A stretch of DNA of 64,000 bases from Charina bottae. Taxonomy: Eukaryota; Chordata; Lepidosauria; Squamata; Charinaidae. The stretch is from positions 183,555,725 through 183,619,724 of the forward strand of contig JALMGJ010000003.1 in assembly GCA_023362775.1 (NCBI GenBank), given 5' to 3'. The notes under the pieces are model-generated. The model saw only the letters and a list, made by a program, of their open reading frames with translations. It did not search any database and was not told the DNA's origin. Of this stretch, positions 56,970-64,000 are shown piece after piece. The first letter of the stretch is position 1; each line of letters starts with the position of its first letter. The position numbers and the translations under genes are program-made.

Positions 56970-57290
56970 TGTTATGGAATGTGTCCCTGAAGGGGGAGGT
57001 GATGTGGTGGATTTTGGCACTAAAGCTGGTTCTCAGGAAGGAGGGAGTGCACTCCAAGGAGATAAGCAGATGCACAGTCCGGATGTTGGGAAAGTGAAGA
57101 GGTTCGGGATAGCCCCACCCTAGAGTCTCCCAGGTTATTTCCCCTTAGGTTAGTTAGAGTAGCTTTAGTCTGACAAGATTCTGTCTGTACGGTGTGAGCA
57201 AATAAAGAACTGGAGTTTGAATGCACTGACTCATCGTTGTTCTTGGGCTGGGCCTGACGTTTTTTGACTCCCAGTGACCTTCTTGTCACA
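56970..57290 (+). mobile_element. Solo LTR (about 321 bp), relative of 46449-46687
   Basis: The block starts TGTTATGGAATGTG and ends CTTCTTGTCACA. The shared region TTTAGTCTGACAAGATTCTG, GCAAATAAAGAACTGGAGTT (poly(A) signal) and CTCATCGTTGTTC places it in the same family as the copy at 46449-46687, in the opposite orientation. The 5' half differs, and no clean target duplication is seen. The left edge is therefore approximate. Confidence 0.6.
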
Positions 57291-57483
57291 AATGAGGTTG
57301 TTATGGTTAGGAGTTTATCTGAGCTCCAGAGTAATAGTTCCACTGGTAAGGAAAACACATTCTACATGGTTTCAAAGATGTCACCTTCACTATTGCATCA
57401 TATATTCCTGGCCTGTTTTCGATGAGGCAGTTTATTCTAGGATTAAACCATAGACTTAACTCATATTTTATTCTATCTTTATA

Positions 57484-57889
57484 CAGGTACTCCTCACCTT
57501 ATGACCATTTGTTTAACAACTGTTTGAAGTTACGATGGCACTGAAAAAAGTGACTTACAACCAGTCCTGACACTTACAACCATCACAGCGTCCCTGCAGT
57601 CACGTGATAAAAATTCAGGTGCTTGGCAACCAGCATGTATATACAATGTTTGCAGCATCCCAAGGTCACATGCTCGCCATTTGCGACCTTCCCAGGGGGC
57701 TTCTGGCAAGCAAAGTCAATGGGGGGAAATGGATTCACTTAAGAACCACATGATTCACTTAACTGTGGTGATTCGCTTAACAACCATGGCAAAAAAGGTC
57801 ATAAAATTGGGCACAACTCACTTAACGACTGCATCGCTTAGCGACAAAAGTTCTGGTCCCAATTGCAGTTGTAAGTCAAGGACTACCTG
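57484..57889. mobile_element. Tigger-like MITE (406 bp)
   Basis: CAGGTACTCCTCACCTTATGACC at the left and (inverse) CAGGTAGTCCTTGACTTAC at the right, with TA on both sides, define the element. Repeated ACTTAACAACC/ACTTACAACC words run through it. It is the longer subtype, like 45039-45412. Confidence 0.9.
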
Positions 57890-57959
57890 TAAAATAGAAT
57901 GGCCCCCCAAGTCCTGCTGTGCTGCCTCATCATAGTGGTGGGGTGTTCCTGGGAGGGAT

Positions 57960-58265
57960 GAGCGAAGAACATTGGAAGTGTATGCCAAGAGCATATATTC
58001 CCAGCAGGGTCATCCCAGCTGCCCAGCTAAAGCAAGCAGGCACCTATACCGGGCAGCAGTGATATAGGAAGATGCCAGATGCAGATGATCACTTTAGTGA
58101 CAATGGCAAAAGCATCAATTCATACCGCATGGGAGAAGGCAATGGTAAACCACTCCTGTATTTTTACCAAGAAAACCACATGGATAGAAAATATAAAATA
58201 TTGATGATATAGTGCTGGATGATGGGCCCCTCAGGTCAGATGGCACTCAACATGTTACTGAGGAA
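57960..58265 (+). mobile_element. RTE/Bov-B-like 5' leader fragment
   Basis: GGGAGAAGGCAATGGTAAAC, then CACTCCTGTATTTTTACCAAG and AAAACCACATGGATAG parallels the Bov-B leader of the copy ending at 13250 (GGGAAGGTAACGGCATCCCA, CCCCAGTATTCTTGCC, start ATGGATCAG). The continuation GATGGGCCCCTCAGGTCAGA parallels GATGGGACTCCCAGGTCAGA there. The fragment keeps a 5' end and lacks everything else. It is either a 3'-deleted relic or a SINE built from an RTE leader. Confidence 0.45.
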
Positions 58266-58794
58266 GAGTGTGCTCCATTAGCTTCTTTGGGTGTTCAGGT
58301 AAGCATGTATGACATCCCGACAGGAGAGAGTATTCTCAGTAGCTCTACTTCCAATATCATATAGTTGAAATATTCTCTTCAGTTGCACTCTTTGACATCT
58401 TATAGAGGAATCCTGAAGATGAACTTTCAGAACCAGGATGGGTTGTACCAAGACTAGCAGGTGATTCTGACCCTGACACAGAGGAAAACCTGCTGAGTTA
58501 TAGCACATGCAAGCACTTCCGAGTTATGCATCAGAAGGCTGAGAAGCACCTGGCTTCAGAGAAAGTACTTTATTCATTAGCTGGTCCTTGTTTCTGAGCA
58601 GAATGATGACTAGAACAACCTTAAATGAGCATCAGTTGGACTAGATGGAGGCTTTGGAACTGAGGCTTAAATATATTTATTTGAAATGTCTCCTTTACCA
58701 TAACATTTCACGACTTGTTTGCCAGCTCCTATTCTTGGTCTTCTCTGAACTCAACTCTGCTATGGCCTTCTGACTCAGTTTTTATTTTTTTATT
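58266..58794. other. Unassigned stretch
   Basis: I see no gene, RNA or transposon motif here. Confidence 0.45.
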
Positions 58795-58860
58795 TTTTTA
58801 TTTATTGGATTTATCACCGCCCAACTCCCCCAAGGGGGACTCTGGGTGGTTTACAACAGT
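58795..58860 (-). mobile_element. L2 LINE 3' end
   Basis: A TTTTTATTTATTGGATTTAT tail is followed by CACCGCCCAACTCCCCCAAG and GGGGACTCTGGGTGGTTTAC on plus. This is the L2 terminal block in minus orientation. Only about 65 bp survive. Confidence 0.7.
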
Positions 58861-60215
58861 TGCCTCCTAACTGTTTTGTTCAGCTGACCTCTGAGTTCTC
58901 CAGTACTGACTCCTGGATTGCTCTTGATTACCAATATTTCTCCCATTCTCAAGTGACTAGTGACCCAGTAACTCTATTCTGAGTTGCGTATTTGACTCTA
59001 CTTTACTTTCCATTGGATTGTTGCTTGCCTGAAGTAGGATAGCATTCTGTATGAATGTCAGGATGGCGGAGACTTTACATCTAGATCTGTATGCACAGAG
59101 GCTTCCATGTGAGCAGCACTCATGATGGAGTGCCTTCTTGCATGAAGCCTTGATGAATTTATCTATATGTCTGAAGACTGCTCCATACAGATATTTGTAC
59201 TGTATGTCAAGGAGAGGAATGACATTGGATGTCAAAGAGAGGAATAACATTGGGAGATAAGGCTACTCAATATGACCCAAAACCCATCTGAATCTTGATT
59301 AACACATTATTGCAGCACCTGAAATGGCTGCTGTTATAAAAGAAGACTATAAGCAAATGTGACAGGAGAACCAGGGATGGATAAAAGGATTTGGTGTGAT
59401 AAAAATATATATAGCATGATGCAAATCAATCAATAGTCCAGAATAAAAAGGAGAAGGAATGCACTTTCCAAAAATGACAACATTCTTCTGCATCAATAAT
59501 TTTTGCTGGGTACTTGAAAAAGTATAATATATTTATGAATGTGAAGCGACAGTCTGATGGATATTTCTTACTTTTGTAATGTGACTATCCAGCAGCAAGG
59601 AACCTATAATATCTGTTGTTGCCATTTCTGTCTGAATAAGGTCATCAATCCACCCACTTTTCTTTAGCGATTTGCCTGAAGTGCTCAATGCTGTCGTTTT
59701 GATATGCAAGCCATTAAATCTAATCACTAGACAGTACTAAAAAGTCAGGTTTTTTTCTCCGGGATATATAGGCAGCAATGTTCTCTTTTCATGCTATCTG
59801 ACTAATGGTCACGTCAGATCTCTTGTTATTGTCCATAAGAACATCAAGGCATTACTTCTCCAATGACGCTAAGAAATACAAGCATCTGGAATTTTACAGA
59901 ACAGCAAATTTTATTCAAAAGGCATTTTAGTACAAATATTCTAAATGTTGTTCAGACTCATGACACAATCAAAGTGGAACCATGACATAGATATTTTGTA
60001 TACAATATAGTAGTTGAAAATATAGAACCATACATCGAGGTACTGATAAATATGGAAAGAAAATGGATTTTTAGGCTGTGCCTGGAATAGAGGCCTTTCC
60101 AAGAAGTCTTTGGATTAATTTTTATCACATTGTTTTCCTTTAGTATGCCCACTGAGCTTCCTATGTTATAATTTGCATACCAACACATATATTTCCATGA
60201 TTTGTGATTTTTTTC
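58861..60215. other. Unassigned stretch
   Basis: About 1.35 kb without a recognisable gene, RNA or mobile element. Confidence 0.45.
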
Positions 60216-60228
60216 TTTATATTTCTAA

Positions 60229-60567
60229 AAAGGTAAAGGTAAAGGTTCCCCCCGCACAGTTGTGCAGTCGTGTCCGACTCTAGGGGCCGGTGCTCATCTC
60301 CGTTTGTTAGCCAAAGAGCCAGTGTTGTCTGAAGATGCTTCCACGGTCATGTGGCCGCATGACGCGCGCAGAACACTGTTACCATCCCACCGAAGTGGTA
60401 CCTATTAATCTACTTGCATTTGCATGCTTTCGAATTGCTAGGTTGGCAAGAGCTGGAGCTAGTGCGGGAGCTCACTCCGCACGCAGGGCTAGGGATTCGA
60501 ACCTCCGAACTTGTGATCTTCCGATCGACAAGCCTGGCGTCTTACCCGCTGAGCCACCACGCCCCTA
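60229..60567 (-). mobile_element. Sauria SINE, full length, with 13-bp target duplication
   Basis: TTTATATTTCTAA flanks exactly (60216-60228 and 60568-60580). The tail AAAGGTAAAGGTAAAGGTT, the motif CCGACTCTAGGGGCCGG, the B-box region GATTCGAACCTCCG and the head GAGCCACCACGCCCC are all present. Confidence 0.97.
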
Positions 60568-60580
60568 TTTATATTTCTAA

Positions 60581-61008
60581 GATAGGCTTAATATTTTGTA
60601 AAGTCAAGTTCAGGCTTTTAGGTATGACTAGTTTGGCTTAAATGCATAGTATAAAGAAAACTAGAAGAAGAAATGGACATCTCACTGGAGGATTGCCAAT
60701 GAAGCCAGAGTATGATGATCATGATGATGGAGATGATTTGATTCTTTACATTGCAGTACAATTACTCACAATAGCTTCTACATTAAACAATCCTATATCA
60801 AGGCCACTTACATTTTCCATACAGCCTGATGGGTATTCATTTTGTCATTTATCAAACATAAAATCCTGCCAGTCTTGATAAAAATAATGATCTCCCACTT
60901 GTTAAGCTTGTGAATCCTATCAGAGATCTTCTCAAGCAGCACAGTTGACCAAATCTTATCCAAACATTTTTCAAATCAAATTTGAGAAATGCATGCTTGA
61001 TGAAAAAC
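60581..61008. other. Unassigned stretch
   Basis: I see no gene or element here, except that the end may belong to the hAT element whose right part follows. Confidence 0.4.
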
Positions 61009-61120
61009 CCTGCCCCCCAGTCTGCGTGATTGCCTCCCCCCTGCAAACCCCACCGCCCGGTCCGTGGAAAAATTGTCTTCCACGACCGGTCCCTGGTGCC
61101 AAAAAGGTTGGGTACCCCTG
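61009..61120. mobile_element. hAT element, right part
   Basis: CCACGACCGGTCCCTGGTGC followed by CAAAAAGGTTGGGTACCCCTG is a hAT-type right terminus (inverse CAGGGGTACCCAACCTTTTT). The following AGCTAAGG should be the target octamer, but no matching left end is found. The element interrupts the L2 that resumes at 61121. Confidence 0.65.
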
Positions 61121-61456
61121 AGCTAAGGAATGCCAGTTGGTGGTGCCCAGAAGGTGTGCCTTTTCTGCCATAGCACCTGCCCTATGGAACATTCTCCCCC
61201 CAGAGATTAGGATGGCTCCAACCCTGCTAGCCTTTTGTAAGGCCCTAAAGACCTGGTTCTGTGCCTGGACCTGAGAGTATGTGAAGGGACCCATCTTTTG
61301 GCTTTATTAGCATTTGTTGACTGTGTTATTTCCTTGGCTGCTGTGCATTTTAATTTATTTATTTAGGATTGTAATTGGTTTTATTTTGTATTTAATTTTA
61401 TTCACCACCCAGAGTCACTTGTTGAGATGGGCAGCTATATGAATTGATTAAATAAA
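61121..61456 (+). mobile_element. L2 LINE 3' part
   Basis: The last 45 or so codons of ORF2 are intact (QLVVPRRCAFSAIAPALWN, ILPPEIRMAPTLLAF, ALKTWFCAWT, then stop near 61274). They are followed by the 3' UTR and the L2 terminal block CACCCAGAGTCAC, GAGATGGGCAGCTATATGAA ending in AAATAAAT. The absence of stops in the coding part suggests a fairly young copy. Confidence 0.85.
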
Positions 61457-61458
61457 TG

Positions 61459-61721
61459 AGAGCCAGTTTGGTGTAGTTGTTAAGGCACTGGGCTAGAAAC
61501 TGGGAGACCGTGAGTTCTAGTCCCATCTTAGGCACGAAGCCAGGTGGGTGACCTTGGGCCAGTCACTCTCTCTCAGCCCTAGGAAGCAGGCAATGGCAAA
61601 CCACTTCTGAAAAATCTTACCAAGAAAACTGCAGGAGCTTGTCCAGACAGTCTCTGAGAATTGAACATGATTGAAAGGATAAATTAAATAAATAAATAAT
61701 AAATAATAAATAAATAAAATA
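61459..61721 (+). mobile_element. tRNA-headed SINE with MIR-like body, full length
   Basis: The head AGCCAGTTTGGTGTAG, the B box GTGAGTTCTAGTCCC and the core AGGTGGGTGACCTTGGGCCA come first. A body with GGCAATGGCAAACCACTTCT and TTACCAAGAAAACTGCAGG and a closing (AATA)n follow. It starts within 3 bp of the L2 3' end. Confidence 0.88.
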
Positions 61722-61947
61722 CAGGAGTCAAGGCAGGGCACAAAATGTGTATGTGCTAATTTGTCTGTATAGCTATAAATTTGGAATATGTTGTTTTAAT
61801 TTAAACAGAAATAAAATTAATCTCACTATGGTAGGCAGGGCTTTGCAGGACTTTGAACCTGCTACAGAAATTTTTTCATGTAAGATAGAGTAATCATCAC
61901 ATTTTTGGTGAATATTGGCTCCAATATTTAAAAACATACTTACAACA

Positions 61948-62056
61948 ACCTTTTCCTACTATTGTGTCATCCGAAAATGTTGGACTGCATTTCCCAGAAT
62001 TCCAAGTAAGCAGTAACACTGATAAATTTGGGAATTGTATACCAGGTTGGGGAAGA
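61948..62056. mobile_element. hAT-like MITE relic
   Basis: AACCTTTTCCTACTATTGTG at the left and CCAGGTTGGGGAAGAAC at the right are imperfectly inverted. The internal TGTTGGACTGCATTTCCCAG and AATTCC match the family represented at 24759-24884. No clear target duplication is visible. Confidence 0.45.
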
Positions 62057-62180
62057 ACATGATGGAATACATCACAGTAGGCAGAAATCCCAAAGAAATC
62101 TGTTTTCAATATTGACATTGACTGTATACGGTATTGGTTCTCAGATGTTGTTTCATCACTGTCAACAAGGAAGCATACAT

Positions 62181-62233
62181 GAATGAATGAATGAATGAAT
62201 GAATGAATGAATGAATGAATGAATGAATGAATG
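62181..62233. repeat. (GAAT)n microsatellite
   Basis: Thirteen uninterrupted GAAT units. Confidence 0.95.
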
Positions 62234-62279
62234 TTTGGAGGCCTGTTCATGAATATAAACCTAGTAATTAAACCTAGTA

Positions 62280-63129
62280 CAGGTAGTGTTTGCTTAATGA
62301 CCCTAATTGGGACCAGAATTTCCATCGCTAAGTGAAGCCGCAGTTAGGCAAAACATCATGTGATCGCATCGCTTAGCAAAGACAGTTCCGCTAGTCCTGG
62401 TTGTGGTGGTTAGGCCAGGACCACGCTGTTGTTAGGCGAGGACCTCATGCTCCTGCCCTGCCATGCTCGCCTCTGTTTCAACTTCCCCCACCCACCTATC
62501 TCCCCCCAACTCTGCCCTTTTGGCTGCCCTGCACTCTGCTGCCTACCCCTGCCACCTCCTGCCACCCTCAGCTGACCTTCACCAGCTACTGATGAGGTGC
62601 GCTCAGCTGAGGCATCAGGGAGGCTGTGTGAGGGCCCTGCAAAGGACCAGCAGTTGCCTCCACCAGGTGTGCCCAGGGCCGCAACTAGGGGGAGCAAGCG
62701 GGGCACGTGCCCCAGGTGCCACACGGGGGGGGGGTGCCAAAATGACGCCCAGGGGCATCAAAATGACAAAATAACCCATGGGGGAGCACGGAATCCATGT
62801 TTGCTACGGGTGACACAGACCCTAGTTCCATCCCTGGGTGTGCCTCAGCAGTATTGGGAGGAAGAAGACAGCGAAGGTCAGTTGGGGGTGGCAGCGGAGT
62901 GCAGGGCAGCCAAAAGGTCAGAGATGGGGTGGAGATAGGTGGGTGTGGGAAGTTGAAGTGCACGCTGCAGTCATAAATGCTGGCAGGGTGCCAAGTGCCA
63001 AATTTTGATCACGTGACTGTGGGGGCACTACAACGGCCGTAACTTCGAGAACCGGTCATAACTATCATTCAGCACTGTCGTAACTTCGAACAGTCACTGA
63101 ACAAATGGTCATTAAGCAAGGACTACCTG
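62280..63129. mobile_element. Tigger-like element (850 bp) with long inner inverted repeat
   Basis: TA plus CAGGTAGTGTTTGCTTAATG at the left and ATTAAGCAAGGACTACCTG plus TA at the right are the Tigger-like termini. Inside, CCCACCTATCTCCCCCCAAC and TTTTGGCTGCCCTGCACTC (62490-62545) are answered by inverted copies at about 62890-62945, making a second inverted repeat of about 110 bp. A hAT MITE (62674-62836) sits in the loop. Confidence 0.8.
62674..62836. mobile_element. hAT MITE (163 bp) nested in Tigger-like element
   Basis: The ends CAGGGCCGCAACTAGGG and (inverse) CAGGGATGGAACTAGGG are hAT termini. GGTGTGCC flanks exactly (62666-62673 and 62837-62844). A G run lies at 62725-62733. Confidence 0.93.
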
Positions 63130-63131
63130 TA

Positions 63132-63515
63132 TTTAGCATGACAGTCATCCACTCAATACATAAAAGTGACTCTCCTTTGCCAGGCAGAATTTGGTTGACA
63201 TCACAAGGATAACGCCAACTAAAATAATTGCCTGTCCAGCAACAGGATGCAAATGTACACAATAAATCATGATAGATGTAAAAGCAAAGTTCTGCCAACT
63301 GTGACTACATATAGCAAGCAAGAAATAATCTTTAGACATGGAAATTGCTCATGGAATGCTAAATATGATCACAAGTAACTTCACACAGCTTCATTAAAAT
63401 TGGTTATGAAGTATTAAACAAAATGGCTCTTCTACTGGTGAATTTGTAACATTTGCATCTCAGCTGTATGCGATTCATATTTGTAATGCAACTTTATAAG
63501 TATTTAAATGTTCCT
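63132..63515. other. Unassigned stretch
   Basis: I see no gene, RNA or transposon motif here. Confidence 0.5.
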
Positions 63516-63532
63516 CCCCCCCCCCCCCCCCC
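63516..63532. repeat. Poly(C) run
   Basis: Seventeen C in a row; length errors are likely in raw assemblies. Confidence 0.9.
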
Positions 63533-63784
63533 GGTGATCTATACTGTTTAAAATATGTTTTCCTTCTAGTGGCTGGCATAGAGTGGGAAAGACAAGGATT
63601 TATAAAATCAGATTACACACATTATTGTGTGCCTGGGGTATTTGTACATCTGGCTAGGGCAAAATCAAGAAATGACATTGGTCGAAGAACAAAAGAACAT
63701 ATCTTGTTTTGAAGGACACTTGGAAAAGACTTGTTTGTCAAACAACAGTGGTTTCATCATATTAATGTATAAAGAGGAACATTA

Positions 63785-64000
63785 TAGGTAGTCCTCATTT
63801 AATGACCACAATTGGGACTGGCAACTTGGTTGTTAAGTGAAGTGGTCGTTAAGTCAAACCGCAACTGTGCTTATGATCTGACTTCAGCTTTCCTTTGCTT
63901 TACAGATCTGCGAAGGTCGTAAATGCAAGGATTGATCATAAAGTTACTTTTTCATCACTGTCATCACTGCAAGAAGTTGCTAAACAAGGCAGTCGCTAAA
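63785..64000. mobile_element. Tigger-like MITE, cut by window end
   Basis: TA is followed by TAGGTAGTCCTCATTTAATG. The whole segment is an inverted, diverged match to 41572-41800 (shared GCTTTACAGATCTGCGAAGG-type and AAAGTTACTTTTTCATCA blocks). From that copy the missing right end should lie about 13 bp beyond the window. Confidence 0.88.

Noticed and set aside
62410..62963. Open frames of about 90-113 codons on both strands
   Set aside because: They fall inside the GC-rich inverted repeat and the hAT MITE, and both strands are open because of base composition.

Overview
This window looks like nuclear DNA from a squamate reptile (lizard or snake). The evidence is its repeat content: Sauria SINEs, full-length and truncated Bov-B (RTE) LINEs, GC-rich L2 LINEs, R4-type LINEs, a young L1 fragment, tRNA-headed SINEs with a MIR-like body, hAT and Tigger-like MITEs, and many long tri- and tetranucleotide microsatellites in AT-rich DNA. 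I cannot decide the lineage from sequence alone; the Tigger-like MITEs remind me of snake and gecko genomes, but that is a weak inference. I found no intact host protein-coding gene, rRNA, functional tRNA or CRISPR array. The window reads as intergenic or intronic sequence in which almost every recognisable open frame belongs to a retrotransposon.

Layout. 1-475 is the 3' end of an L1-like LINE. 1.2-3.0 kb has a small foldback, a (TTTC)n tract joined to an L2 3' end, and a small hAT-like MITE. 3.6-4.5 kb is an R4-type LINE C-terminus (restriction-like endonuclease) with a tRNA-like block at its 5' edge. 5.9-13.25 kb is the main structure: a roughly 3.2 kb Bov-B LINE on the minus strand, cut in two by a roughly 4.1 kb minus-strand L2 LINE that sits directly before the YADD codons of the Bov-B reverse transcriptase. 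13.25-13.43 kb is a pure AT (TATTA)n array. 13.6-20.1 kb holds old L2 pieces, a tRNA-SINE and microsatellites. 21.5-33 kb holds four Sauria SINEs, a perfect 27-bp-arm hairpin, a 5'-truncated Bov-B copy and an unidentified two-frame reading region (30.25-31.04 kb). 35-40.6 kb holds two hAT MITEs with visible 8-bp target duplications, a long R4 reverse transcriptase relic, an LTR-like block and a recent L1 insertion with a perfect 35-bp target duplication. 41.5-64 kb holds Tigger-like MITEs, a large inverted repeat, two related solo LTRs in opposite orientation, two more full Sauria SINEs, further L2 relics and a nested MITE complex at 62.3-63.1 kb.

How the parts relate. Autonomous LINEs and their likely dependants occur side by side. 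Bov-B copies share the tail motif AGAGTCGGACACGACT with the Sauria SINEs, which is known from Sauria SINE biology. The tRNA/MIR-like SINEs end like L2 and lie just downstream of L2 3' ends at two places. The MITEs have terminal inverted repeats but no transposase and would have needed help from elsewhere. Insertions can be ordered in time where they nest: L2 is younger than the Bov-B it interrupts, the hAT at 62.67 kb is younger than its Tigger-like host, and the hAT at 61.0 kb is younger than the L2 it interrupts.

All family assignments come from recognised protein motifs and from termini read by eye. No database search was run.
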